18,426 nucleotides of DNA from Planctomycetia bacterium (GCA_005776545.1 SXOY01000120.1:1-18426), one strand, 5' to 3'. Numbered from the stretch's first letter, positions 1 to 7,603 are shown. The notes: generated by a model from the sequence alone, not told the origin. Numbers and translations: made by a program.

Positions 1-1
1 A

Positions 2-376
2 GACTCCAAGAAGCGGAGCGGGCTGGAAGAACTTTGCCTGCGGAATTCAATGTTCTTTATTGGCGATGCTGCGTTTGACCTGGGGAACTACGAAGTCGCG
101 GTGGATCACTACGAAGGTGCACGTGAGCGGTACCCATCTGAACCTTCGAGCCTCGTCGCAATGACACAGATCGTAAACGCCTACATCAGATTGGGCGATT
201 CATCGCGGGCAGCGACCGTGAATAATCGAGCAAGAACGTTCTACAAGAGTCTGCCAGAATCAGTCTGGGACGACCCCAATTTGCCGATGACGCGGCGGGA
301 CTGGGAACGTTGGCTTGATGCCACCGATGAATTGACAAGACTCGCATCAGGAAAAACTGCAACAGGAATTGAGTAA
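2..376 (+). CDS. C-terminal part of a TPR-repeat protein (5' end outside window)
   Basis: The reading frame is open from base 2, so the gene begins upstream; the Met codon at 50 is internal rather than a start. The visible 124 residues include a TPR-like helix pair (GDAAFDLGNYEVAVDHYEGARERYP, read as G-x-x-A-x-x-x-x-x-Y-x-x-A spacing) and a second pair around AYIRLGDSSRAATVNNRAR, followed by a charged helical tail. Such repeats act as protein-protein scaffolds. It ends 45 bp before the next gene on the same strand and may head that operon. No catalytic motif is visible. The TPR identification is good; the function of the whole protein cannot be judged from its tail. Confidence 0.75.
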   Translation, partial: DSKKRSGLEELCLRNSMFFIGDAAFDLGNYEVAVDHYEGARERYPSEPSSLVAMTQIVNAYIRLGDSSRAATVNNRARTFYKSLPESVWDDPNLPMTRRDWERWLDATDELTRLASGKTATGIE

Positions 377-421
377 ACAGGAAACAGCCCCGGCAGGATG
401 CCAGGGATCAAAGGGCCACGG

Positions 422-901
422 ATGGCGAATCAAGTTCAGCAACAACTTCAACCCAACGCCGCCAGCATTTTCACTGCGCTTGCCGCAGAACTTGATGGCC
501 AATGCAGATGCCTGGGTGAGCTTGATGCCTTGAGTCAGCGACAGGCGGCATTGATCGGGATGGGAGATGGGACTGATCTTCTGGCTCTTATGAGCGAGCG
601 TCAACAGGTGATCGACGACCTTGCCAGACTGGCACTGCGTACCGAACCATTGCGGCGGACCTGGGATGAGTTGAAACCGCCGCCGCCGGATTCGATGAAA
701 AACGAAATTGAGAGAAGGTCGTCATCGATTGTCTCCATGTTGTGCGGCGTACGCGAGCGGGATGAACTGGATCGCCAGACTTTGCATCAGCGGCGTGAGG
801 AGATTCGACAGGAATTGCAGCGAATCGAGTCGTCAAAGAGAGCGGTCGGTGCGTATGGCGCACCTGCGGCGAGTGTTTCAAAACAGGAACACCACGCATG
901 A
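422..901 (+). CDS. FlgN-like helical protein (putative flagellar export chaperone)
   Basis: A small, almost wholly alpha-helical protein of about 159 residues. Its N-terminal half has the long-helix pattern of FlgN chaperones: an L-x-x-E-L stretch, then Q-x-x-L, then DLLALMSERQQVIDDLARL. FlgN binds hook-filament junction proteins before export. The C-terminal half is charged coiled coil (REEIRQELQRIE) and ends in a poorly ordered Ala/Ser-rich tail. I prefer the ATG at 422 because AAGGG (411-415) lies 6 nt upstream; the in-frame ATG at 398 would have GGCAGG directly abutting it. The 3' end overlaps the kinase start by ATGA. FlgN-type sequences diverge quickly, so the name rests on helix pattern, size and the kinase/activator neighbours. 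Any small coiled-coil protein is the alternative. Confidence 0.55.
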   Translation: MANQVQQQLQPNAASIFTALAAELDGQCRCLGELDALSQRQAALIGMGDGTDLLALMSERQQVIDDLARLALRTEPLRRTWDELKPPPPDSMKNEIERRSSSIVSMLCGVRERDELDRQTLHQRREEIRQELQRIESSKRAVGAYGAPAASVSKQEHHA

Positions 902-1869
902 ACGAGGTGAAACCACAAACCTCGCCGGCATTGAGAGAATCCGAACTCGCGGACCTCATGCGCGTTGTTACGGAAATGACGACCAGGCTCGAAGCAACTC
1001 ACGAACAGTTGCGGGCTGAAGTCGCGCGATTGTCAGGCGAGTTGTCGGAAGCAAATCAGCAGTTGGCCCGTTCCCGGAGATTGGCATCGCTGGGCGAAGT
1101 CGCGGCAGGGATCGCCCACGAAATCCGTAATCCGCTCGGATCGATCCGGCTTTATGCCAAGATGCTGGTCGATGATCTTGCTGACCGGGAGCCTCAGAAG
1201 CGAACTGCAGAAAAGATCGGCGATGCGGCGAAGTCACTCGAGGGAGTTGTGAGCGATGTGCTGTCGTTCTCTAAAGAGATCAAACTGCGGTACGCATTAA
1301 TTGATGCCGACACTGCATTTGCACAGGCATTTGAGGCCGCCGTACCTGGTGGAACTGGCAGTTTGAGATCGGTCAATGTGGTGCGGATTGGAATGCTCGA
1401 TGCGGCATTTGAGGCCGATGCGGGAATGGTGCAGCAGGTGCTGGTCAACATCATCCGCAACGCGATGGAAGCGATGGCGGAAAAACCGGTGGACAAGCAC
1501 ACGTTGACATTGTCGGCTGATGTGCGCCATGTGGCCATGCAGAGTGGTCGAACAGTCAAGAGCATGATCTTGGGTGTGACTGATACGGGGCCGGGCATCG
1601 GTCCTGAAGTTATCGCGCGTATGTTTAACCCCTTCTTCACCACGCGGGCATCAGGCACAGGCTTGGGGCTTGCGATTGTGCATCGGATTGTGGATGCACA
1701 TGGGGGAAGGGTTGTCGTTAGAAATAACTCCGTGGGAACGACGATGGAAATCGTTCTTCCTGTGGAAAAAGCATGTCCGGCTGCGGAACCGGGCGATGAA
1801 TGTGTTTCGGAATCGCTCGCGGTCGCTCGCGGTCGATCAGGATTCAGTGCGCTGGAGGTTCAGGGATGA
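898..1869 (+). CDS. Soluble NtrB/AtoS/FlrB-type sensor histidine kinase
   Basis: Autophosphorylates on His and passes phosphate to a response regulator, here surely the adjacent activator. Residues 1-60 form a coiled coil with no membrane segment and no obvious PAS domain. The H box GEVAAGIAHEIRNPLGS spans about 66-82, with phospho-His 74. The ATPase domain shows the N box (NIIRNAMEAM, 184-193), G1 (DTGPGIG, 229-235), F box (FNPFFTT) and G2 (GTGLGLAI, 253-260). Residues 290-323 form an extra tail beyond the normal end of the domain. The start is fixed by the ATGA overlap with the upstream gene; the stop overlaps the regulator start in the same way, so translation is probably coupled. Being cytosolic, it resembles FlrB/FleS flagellar kinases. 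An internal 10-bp tandem duplication lies in the tail at 1813-1832. Confidence 0.93.
   Translation: MNEVKPQTSPALRESELADLMRVVTEMTTRLEATHEQLRAEVARLSGELSEANQQLARSRRLASLGEVAAGIAHEIRNPLGSIRLYAKMLVDDLADREPQKRTAEKIGDAAKSLEGVVSDVLSFSKEIKLRYALIDADTAFAQAFEAAVPGGTGSLRSVNVVRIGMLDAAFEADAGMVQQVLVNIIRNAMEAMAEKPVDKHTLTLSADVRHVAMQSGRTVKSMILGVTDTGPGIGPEVIARMFNPFFTTRASGTGLGLAIVHRIVDAHGGRVVVRNNSVGTTMEIVLPVEKACPAAEPGDECVSESLAVARGRSGFSALEVQG
1813..1832 (+). repeat. 10-bp tandem duplication in the kinase tail
   Basis: TCGCTCGCGG occurs twice without a gap (1813-1822 and 1823-1832), inside the codons for the non-conserved kinase tail. The unit is not a multiple of three, so gain or loss of a copy would change the reading frame 40 bp before the regulator begins. 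Confidence 0.85.
1854..1858 (+). promoter_or_regulatory. Ribosome binding site for the sigma-54 activator
   Basis: GGAGG ends 7 nt before the ATG at 1866. It decides the start of the response regulator: the frame is open upstream to an ATG at 1800, but the residues between do not belong to a receiver domain, which begins MNMVLVVDDK. Confidence 0.75.
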
Positions 1870-3365
1870 ACATGGTATTAGTTGTTGATGACAAGGAAAT
1901 GATGCGGGACAGCGTGGCGGGTACGCTCGAACGCGCTGGCCTGGGTGTGGCAACCGCGGCCGATGGAGCCTCCGCGCTCGAACAGATCGGCAAACGCCGA
2001 CCCGATTGCGTTGTGACCGACCTGCGCATGCCGGGCCAATCCGGGATGGATCTTCTCGAATCGATCCGCAAGATTGATGAAGACCTACCTGTGATTTTGA
2101 TGACGGCGTTCGGGACAATCGAGACCGCTGTGAAGGCAATGAAAGCCGGCGCGTTTGATTACATCACTAAGCCGTTCGAAGGCGATGAACTGATCATCGC
2201 CACCAAGCGAGCGATTCAGCACGGCCAGGTCCTCCGCGAAAACGGTGTCCTGCGTGCATGCAGCGAAGTGCCCGCACGCCGAAACGGCGGCGAAGCCTGC
2301 CGCAAAGGCATGGACCGGATCATCGGCGAGTCGGCGATCATGAAGTCGACCAAAGACCACATCCGCACCCTGGCAACTTCGCAAGGCAACATTCTTATCA
2401 CAGGCCCCTCGGGCGCCGGTAAGGAAGTAGTGGCCCGTGCAATTCACGAAGTTTCGAATCGGGCATCGGGTCCGTTCCTTGCAGTGAATTGTGCCGCGTT
2501 GAGCGAGTCGTTGTTGGAATCGGAACTGTTTGGCCACGAACGTGGCGCGTTTACTGGTGCAGAGAAACTCCGCAAGGGACGTTTTGAACTCGCCGACCGC
2601 GGCACGTTGCTGCTTGATGAAATCTCAGAAGTCAGCCCGGCGATTCAGGCCAAGCTGTTGCGTGTGTTGCAGGAGCGTTCATTTGAACGCGTTGGTTCGA
2701 GCACCACAATCGGTGTCGATGTGCGCGTGATCGCAACCAGCAACCGCGACCTGCCGCAGATGGTGGCAACCGGCGGCTTCCGTCAGGACTTGTTCTTCAG
2801 GCTCAACGTGTTGCCGGTACAGTTGCCTGCACTCAAAGAAAGACTGACGGATGTTCCAGCGCTCGCGGACCACTTTGTGAAGGAAATTTGTCGCCGCGAA
2901 GGCCGCACAATGATGCGGTTTGCGGATGATGCACTGCGTCGTTTGCAGGCGTATGAATGGGCGGGCAATGTGCGCGAGCTTCAGAACATCTGCGAGCGTG
3001 CGGTGGTACTTGGCTCACCCAGCGGCCAGGATACCGGTGGCGAGATCGTGATCCCGGCGAGTTTGATTGAGCCGTGGATCCGCGTCCGCGCTGAGTCGCT
3101 GACGAATCGTCAGGAAATGGAAGCAAAGCCCATCCAGTCCGCCGCACCGGTCGCATCGGCTCCAGCGCCGATGGCTCCAGCTTCGGCGTTGTCTGAAACA
3201 GTTCGCACGCTTGAGGAGATCGAGCGCGAAGTGATCATCAAGACCCTGGTCAAGATGGGGCGGCATCGCCAGCGGACGGCACAGGCCCTGGGAATTGGTG
3301 TCCGCACGCTGGGTCTGAAACTGAAGAAGTGGAAGCAGGAGCAGTTGATCGAGGCGACTCTCTAG
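1866..3365 (+). CDS. Sigma-54-dependent response regulator, NtrC/AtoC/FlrC type
   Basis: A 499-residue enhancer-binding transcription activator. The receiver domain covers about 3-120: acidic pair D8/D9, phospho-Asp 52 in TDLRMP, Thr 80, Lys 102 in TKPF. The AAA+ domain covers about 150-385: Walker A GPSGAGKE (180-187), the sigma-54 contact loop GAFTGA (227-232), Walker B GTLLLDEI (246-253), FRQDLFFRL with the arginine-finger region, and sensor II WAGNVREL (365-372). A Pro/Ala-rich linker (about 420-443) leads to a Fis-type helix-turn-helix (about 468-489, ending RTLGLKLKKW). It overlaps the kinase stop by ATGA, so the two form a cognate pair. Next to a FlgN-like gene it is best read as a FlrC-like regulator of flagellar genes, though its targets are not shown by the sequence. 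Confidence 0.95.
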   Translation: MNMVLVVDDKEMMRDSVAGTLERAGLGVATAADGASALEQIGKRRPDCVVTDLRMPGQSGMDLLESIRKIDEDLPVILMTAFGTIETAVKAMKAGAFDYITKPFEGDELIIATKRAIQHGQVLRENGVLRACSEVPARRNGGEACRKGMDRIIGESAIMKSTKDHIRTLATSQGNILITGPSGAGKEVVARAIHEVSNRASGPFLAVNCAALSESLLESELFGHERGAFTGAEKLRKGRFELADRGTLLLDEISEVSPAIQAKLLRVLQERSFERVGSSTTIGVDVRVIATSNRDLPQMVATGGFRQDLFFRLNVLPVQLPALKERLTDVPALADHFVKEICRREGRTMMRFADDALRRLQAYEWAGNVRELQNICERAVVLGSPSGQDTGGEIVIPASLIEPWIRVRAESLTNRQEMEAKPIQSAAPVASAPAPMAPASALSETVRTLEEIEREVIIKTLVKMGRHRQRTAQALGIGVRTLGLKLKKWKQEQLIEATL

Positions 3366-3391
3366 ATCTGTGACGGGAACGTGGAACGGGC

Positions 3392-3419
3392 AGGCATTAG
3401 GCACTGGGCACTAGGCATT
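3392..3419 (+). repeat. Four tandem heptamers, consensus AGGCAYT
   Basis: Four consecutive 7-bp units read AGGCATT, AGGCACT, GGGCACT, AGGCATT (3392-3419), and partial copies continue to about 3436. They fill most of the 101-bp gap between the activator stop and trpS. No hairpin with a T-tract is present, so this does not look like a terminator. Confidence 0.85.
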
Positions 3420-3466
3420 AGGGGAGGCAAAAGGCATGGGGAATCCGCGCCTATGTTTATGCCCGC

Positions 3467-4543
3467 ATGAGCAATTTGCATCAAAAACCTCGTATCTTGA
3501 CTGGCGATACTCCTACTGGCCGCTTGCACCTGGGGCATTGGGTCGGCAGCGTTGAGCGGCGGGTTGCGCTGCAGGATTCGTATGACTGCTACTTTTTGCT
3601 TGCGAATATGCACGCGTTCACGACGCGGTTTGACAAAGCCGCGGAGATTCGCCAGGACACGATTGAGATTGTGAAGGACTGGCTCGCGGCGGGGATCGAT
3701 CCTGTTCGCTCAACGATTGTGCTCCAGACAGAAGTGCCGGCGATCGCGGAGTTGACGTGGTATTTTGCGATGCTGTTGTCGTTCAACGATGTCATGGGCA
3801 ATCCCACGCTGGTACATGAGTTGGAAACCAAAGGCCTTGCCGACAAGCACTCCTTTGGATTCCCGATGTACACGGTTGGTCAGTGCGCTGACATTCTGGC
3901 GTTCCGTCCGGAGTTGATTCCGGTTGGCGAGGATCAGGCGCCGCATATAGAAATGTGCCGCAAAGCTGCGAGGAAATTTGATCAGTTGTACTGCGGTGTG
4001 AAACCGGATGTGAAGGATGAAGACTACGTGAAAGTGGGGGGCGTCTTCCCGATTCCCAAAGCACTGATCGGACGCATTGGAAGATTGCCCGGCGCGGGCG
4101 ATGGCACGCAGAAAATGAGTAAGAGCCTGGGCAATGCGATCTTCCTTTCGGACACTGAGAAAGAAGTACAGAAGAAGGTCAACAAGATCTCAACCGGCCG
4201 CCAAAACCCAACCGATCCCGGCGATCCCAATAACGTGCTCTTCAAGTTTGTCGAAGCATTTATCGCAGATGAAGCCCGCGTGGCAGAACTCAAAGATCGC
4301 TATCAACGCGGCGACAACATCGGCGATGGACACATCAAGCAGGAACTTGCGCAGGCGATCAACACGCTGCTGGCGCCGATGCGGGTGCGCCGGGCGGAGT
4401 TTGAGACGCCGGGCGGCGATGAGCGGATTGTCGAGATCATCCGGATGGGGACCGCGCGTGCGAATGTGGTTGCTGAAGAGACGTTGTATATGGCCAAGCA
4501 GGCGATGAAGATTGATTTTGGGAAGAGGAAGCTAGGGTTCTGA
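3467..4543 (+). CDS. trpS: Tryptophanyl-tRNA synthetase
   Basis: Charges tRNA-Trp with tryptophan using ATP; a cytosolic class I synthetase of 358 residues, close to the usual bacterial length. The N-terminus has the class I signature as TGDTPTGRLHLGHWVGS (about 12-28; HLGH at 21-24 in place of HIGH). The middle has GFPMYTVGQCADIL and PVGEDQAPHIEM, the tryptophan-pocket and dimer region typical of TrpRS. KMSKS lies at 216-220 in the C-terminal half, followed by the tRNA-binding helical domain. No Shine-Dalgarno is visible before the ATG; the conserved block begins 8-10 residues in, which supports this start. It lies 34 bp upstream of a membrane protein gene. It is not linked to trpG further along. 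Identification is firm. Confidence 0.97.
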   Translation: MSNLHQKPRILTGDTPTGRLHLGHWVGSVERRVALQDSYDCYFLLANMHAFTTRFDKAAEIRQDTIEIVKDWLAAGIDPVRSTIVLQTEVPAIAELTWYFAMLLSFNDVMGNPTLVHELETKGLADKHSFGFPMYTVGQCADILAFRPELIPVGEDQAPHIEMCRKAARKFDQLYCGVKPDVKDEDYVKVGGVFPIPKALIGRIGRLPGAGDGTQKMSKSLGNAIFLSDTEKEVQKKVNKISTGRQNPTDPGDPNNVLFKFVEAFIADEARVAELKDRYQRGDNIGDGHIKQELAQAINTLLAPMRVRRAEFETPGGDERIVEIIRMGTARANVVAEETLYMAKQAMKIDFGKRKLGF

Positions 4544-4577
4544 AGACTCTAAGGTTGCCTTCTACAGGAGCAAAGCT

Positions 4578-5492
4578 GTGAAGACGAACCAAGAGTGCCT
4601 TGTCCTACGCTTGCCTTATTCAAGTGGTGGGTACGGCTGTGCGGTTGTTTTCACTTTGATTGCGGTCTGCGTTGATTGGTTTCTATACTCAACTTTTGCT
4701 CCGGTAGGTTCACTGTTGAGTTGGGGAGTACTACTTCGAGTACTTGTGATCTCCTGTTTTTTTGGATTGATCGCATGGTCACTTCGCAAGTCCAGTTTTG
4801 CGGAATATCGCCGACGGCGCGGATTCCGCTTGCGGTTGGAGAACATGATCGACGGTGGCAACTACCAGAAAGATCTTCCGAAGCTATATGAGCGATTTGC
4901 GCTCGGGTACGGTGCGGGAAGGGACGCAGCAGGAAACCTATCGTGGAAGAATTTACAGGATCTTGAGCAGAGGCTTGGAATTAGTATTCCTCGGATTTGG
5001 ATTTCGCATCCAGATGTGTTCGATTGCTTATCACGCGACGATTTTTGGAAGGGCCCATACCCGGTAAGCACATTCATGAACAGGCCAAGATTATGGATGG
5101 TGTCATTTGTGGCACTTCCATTGATAGGGATCATCGCGTATGCCGCATCATCGGGGCAGACTCTTGTCGGTGGGATACTCGCGGTGATCTATTTCCTGAT
5201 ACTCGCGAACTGCGTCGGCCCGCTCATTGCAACATTTGGGAAATGGCACCTTGCTTCAACGCCGGAAAGCGCTGAGTTTCGGTTGTTGGATAAGGAGCAT
5301 GGACGCATGATGCGGACGGATATTCAAGAAGATTGCTTTGTGTTTGTTACGCTCGTTCCCTACAAAATCAAAGTCGCAAGCCTGACAGTCATTTCAGAAG
5401 CGGGCACGGTCGGGCTGGAGGCAGTTGAGTTGCGCAACACGCCTTGGGGCGCAGCGATTGCGAACGCGATGGCGTCACGCGTGAGAGCATAA
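4578..5492 (+). CDS. Four-helix membrane protein of unknown function
   Basis: I do not recognise a family. The 304 residues contain two hydrophobic segments near the N-terminus (about 17-39 and 47-69), a basic stretch (RRRRGFRLR), a soluble middle of about 85 residues, a second pair of hydrophobic segments (about 171-190 and 194-217) and a soluble C-terminal domain of about 85 residues. The start is GTG at 4578, supported by CAGGAG ending 7 nt upstream. The gene follows trpS by 34 bp, so it may be read from the same transcript. Its codon choice looks more AT-rich and less biased than the neighbouring genes, which could mean recent arrival or low expression. It is convergent with the cupin gene; I saw no clear terminator in the 85 bp between them. 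Confidence 0.7.
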   Translation: MKTNQECLVLRLPYSSGGYGCAVVFTLIAVCVDWFLYSTFAPVGSLLSWGVLLRVLVISCFFGLIAWSLRKSSFAEYRRRRGFRLRLENMIDGGNYQKDLPKLYERFALGYGAGRDAAGNLSWKNLQDLEQRLGISIPRIWISHPDVFDCLSRDDFWKGPYPVSTFMNRPRLWMVSFVALPLIGIIAYAASSGQTLVGGILAVIYFLILANCVGPLIATFGKWHLASTPESAEFRLLDKEHGRMMRTDIQEDCFVFVTLVPYKIKVASLTVISEAGTVGLEAVELRNTPWGAAIANAMASRVRA

Positions 5493-5577
5493 GCGTACGT
5501 CAAATGGTGAGATTCTTGTGCACGCTGCCGGAGTTTTCTGATTGAATGGGTGACGCAACATTTGCGCGCCCTCAAGT

Positions 5578-6069
5578 CTACAGCGGACTTGGACCCAGGA
5601 TAGTAATTCCATGGCGTGGCGCTTCTGCCATGATTCTTGCGACGACTACTTCTTCGCTTGGGGGTTTGCCCTGAGCATCGGGGCGACCGATGCCGCTGAA
5701 GAATGTCTCGAAGTTGGCGGCTGGGGTGACGATGAGGAGCATTTTGGCGTTGGTGTTGGAGCAGTTTTTGAATGTGTGAGGTACGCCGCGGGCGGCGAAG
5801 ATGCATGCGCCGGGTTTGGCGACGATGCGGTGGTTGTTGACCCAGAATGTTACTTCGCCTTCGAGGATCCAGAAGACTTCATCTTCGTGTTCGTGGACGT
5901 GGAGCGGTGGGCCGGATTGTGGGACCACGGTGTATTCGGCGAGGGAGAGGCGGTCGGCTGTGTCAGTAGAGATGAGTTTCGGCGTGGTTTGATCGCCGCC
6001 CATGACGGTCAATGTGGTGCCTTCGCCGGGAGCGATGAATTTGGGGATGAGGTGTTTGAGGGAGTTCAT
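5578..6069 (-). CDS. Single-domain cupin (cupin_2 type)
   Basis: A small beta-barrel protein of 163 residues, probably metal-binding. Motif 1 is G-P-P-L-H-V-H-E-H-E-D-E with ligands H57, H59 and E64 and the closing Gly 71. Motif 2 is PGACIFAARGVPHTFKN, with P86-G87 and ligand H98. This pattern is shared by quercetin dioxygenase-like cupins and many proteins of unknown substrate, so the reaction cannot be named. I chose the ATG at 6069; the frame stays open to a TTG at 6120, but that adds a low-complexity stretch (SSPRQQS) not expected in a cupin. No Shine-Dalgarno is visible. The gene lies downstream of the glycosyltransferase on the same strand, separated by 211 bp of palindromic repeats, so it probably has its own transcript. 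Confidence 0.85.
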   Translation of the reverse strand: MNSLKHLIPKFIAPGEGTTLTVMGGDQTTPKLISTDTADRLSLAEYTVVPQSGPPLHVHEHEDEVFWILEGEVTFWVNNHRIVAKPGACIFAARGVPHTFKNCSNTNAKMLLIVTPAANFETFFSGIGRPDAQGKPPSEEVVVARIMAEAPRHGITILGPSPL

Positions 6070-6142
6070 GGGCGATTGTTGGCGAGGTGAGGATGGAAGT
6101 CTGCGAGTATGAGATAGCAAGTGCGGTGGTGTTGCGGTTCGC

Positions 6143-6227
6143 CCGCCCGTTTCACGGGCGGAGGTTTAGGGGGAGGGGCTACCAGATGCTGCGCATCTGG
6201 CAACCATCGCATGCCCATTTCATGGGC
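6143..6227. repeat. Cluster of three short palindromes
   Basis: Three hairpins lie in the 211-bp gap between the cupin and glycosyltransferase genes. 6143-6161: 8-bp perfect stem CCGCCCGT/ACGGGCGG with loop TTC. 6182-6200: 8-bp perfect stem CCAGATGC/GCATCTGG with loop TGC. 6213-6227: 6-bp stem GCCCAT/ATGGGC with loop TTC. The arms are unrelated in sequence, but the first and third share the centre TTTCA (TGAAA on the - strand). None is followed by a T-run, so they do not look like ordinary terminators. CTACC or GGTAG flanks two of them. Confidence 0.85.
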
Positions 6228-6280
6228 GGTAGACAAGGAAGGCAATAATATGTAATAGATGTATTGCGTTGAGTTCGCGA

Positions 6281-7573
6281 TTATGCGAGGGGTCGCAGTT
6301 TTTCGGCGGCGGCGTAAATGTGTTCGAGGTGATGGACCATTGCGTGGGTGGTGAAACGTTCGAGGCACCAGTCTTTGCCGGTGATTGCCATGCTGGCTCG
6401 CTCGGCGGGGTTATCGCGCAGCCAGAGGATTGCGTTGCGGAGATCTAAAATGTCGCCGAATCTTACGAGGCGGCCGGTTTCCATATCGCGGCAGGCTTCG
6501 CCGGTGCCATCGACGTCGTAGGCGACGGGGCAGACGCCGCAGAGAAGGGCCTGGGGCACTGTTCGTGGGAGACCTTCGCGGGCGCTGGGGTGAGCGAGGA
6601 CATCCATTGCGCGGATAAGACTGGGGACGCGCTGGGGTGGGACGAGGCCGGTCATGATGATGTTGTGTTTCAAGCCGAGCGCATCGATGCGGGATTGGAG
6701 GCGTTGTTTCCACCAGCCATCGCCGACCCAGAGTAGTTTGAGATGGGGGTTGCGTTTCATGTCGTCGCCGAGTGCATCTAACAAATCATCGTGGCCCTTG
6801 TGTTCGGCGAGGCGGGCGACGGTGCCTATGACGAAGTCGGAGTCGGAGATGCCCAGAATGTGCCGCATGTGAGAGCGTTCTTCGCCCGGAGCTGGTTGGA
6901 GGAAGGCATCGGTTTCCATTCCGGAGTAGACGGTTTCGTACTGCGATCGCTGGCCGATGCCGCGTTTGAGGAATTGTTCGGTCATGGCGTTGGCGACGCT
7001 CACGATGCGGTGGCAGTGGTCGGCCGCCAGGGTTTCGGCCATGGTGTAGATTGCGTTGTTCAGGCGGCGTTTTTGAACATTGAAAAACCCGCCATCCAGT
7101 GGCATGAATGGCGGACCGTGGATCGTGTGCACGATTCCGGGGCGGCGAATTCCTTTGGCGTTCCACGCCGCGAGGCGGCCGAGGATTCCGGCTTTGCTTG
7201 AGTGGGTGTGCACGATGTCGGGTTTGAGTTGTTCGATGAGTGTGCGAAGTTCAAAGTAGCATTTGATGTCGGCGATGGGGTTTACATCGCGGACCATGTT
7301 TGGGACGATGTGCGTTGCGATGCCCTTGCCATCTTGCGTGCGAAATTTTTCAACGCGTTCAAGCAGCGAACCTTCGGGACCATAAATTGGGCCATAGGCG
7401 AGATGGAGTTCGTGGCCGAGTTGGGCCTGGCCCTCGCAGGAGAGAACGGTGTTTTCCTGGGAACCGCCCAGGATCATGCGGGTGGAGATGTGGAGGATTT
7501 TTCGCGGTTTCGCGGTGGTGTGGTCGGAAGTTTGAGGTGTTGGGGTGCGCAAGTTGGATTGGGAGAGTGGCAC
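6281..7573 (-). CDS. Glycosyltransferase family 4 (GT-B fold)
   Basis: Probably transfers a sugar from a nucleotide donor onto a cell-surface glycan or lipid carrier in the cytosol. The 430 residues show the GT4 layout. The N-terminal Rossmann domain begins KILHISTRMILGGSQENT (about 25-42) with the Gly-rich acceptor loop; THSSKAGILGRLAA follows at 123-136. The donor domain begins GTVARLAEHKGHDDLL (250-265), and the C-terminal phosphate/ribose site is HPSAREGLPRTVPQA (328-342). The second Glu of the usual E-x7-E is Gln here (E333...Q341), which also occurs in active members. The start is GTG 7573, inside a small hairpin (7570-7586); TTG 7552 is a possible alternative, as the first 23 residues are not conserved-looking. 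No surface-polysaccharide cluster surrounds it, so the acceptor is unknown. Confidence 0.92.
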   Translation of the reverse strand: MPLSQSNLRTPTPQTSDHTTAKPRKILHISTRMILGGSQENTVLSCEGQAQLGHELHLAYGPIYGPEGSLLERVEKFRTQDGKGIATHIVPNMVRDVNPIADIKCYFELRTLIEQLKPDIVHTHSSKAGILGRLAAWNAKGIRRPGIVHTIHGPPFMPLDGGFFNVQKRRLNNAIYTMAETLAADHCHRIVSVANAMTEQFLKRGIGQRSQYETVYSGMETDAFLQPAPGEERSHMRHILGISDSDFVIGTVARLAEHKGHDDLLDALGDDMKRNPHLKLLWVGDGWWKQRLQSRIDALGLKHNIIMTGLVPPQRVPSLIRAMDVLAHPSAREGLPRTVPQALLCGVCPVAYDVDGTGEACRDMETGRLVRFGDILDLRNAILWLRDNPAERASMAITGKDWCLERFTTHAMVHHLEHIYAAAEKLRPLA

Positions 7574-7586
7574 CCCTTCAGGGTGC
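7570..7586. repeat. Small hairpin covering the glycosyltransferase start
   Basis: GCACCC (7570-7575) pairs with GGGTGC (7581-7586) around the loop CTTCA. The GTG start codon of the glycosyltransferase (7571-7573, - strand) lies inside the stem, so the hairpin could mask initiation, or the real start could be a little downstream. Confidence 0.75.
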
Positions 7587-7603
7587 GATGAATGGGAGCT
7601 TTC

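Noticed and set aside
1800..1865. N-terminal extension of the sigma-54 activator
   Set aside because: The 22 extra residues are Arg/Gly/Ser-rich and precede a receiver domain that normally starts at once; GGAGG at 1854-1858 supports ATG 1866.
5611..6090. + strand open frame of 159 codons
   Set aside because: Opposite strand of the cupin gene; low-complexity Asp/Glu/Gly/Phe composition typical of an antisense shadow.
6143..6161. Intrinsic terminator of the glycosyltransferase gene
   Set aside because: The stem is strong but no T-run follows on either strand.
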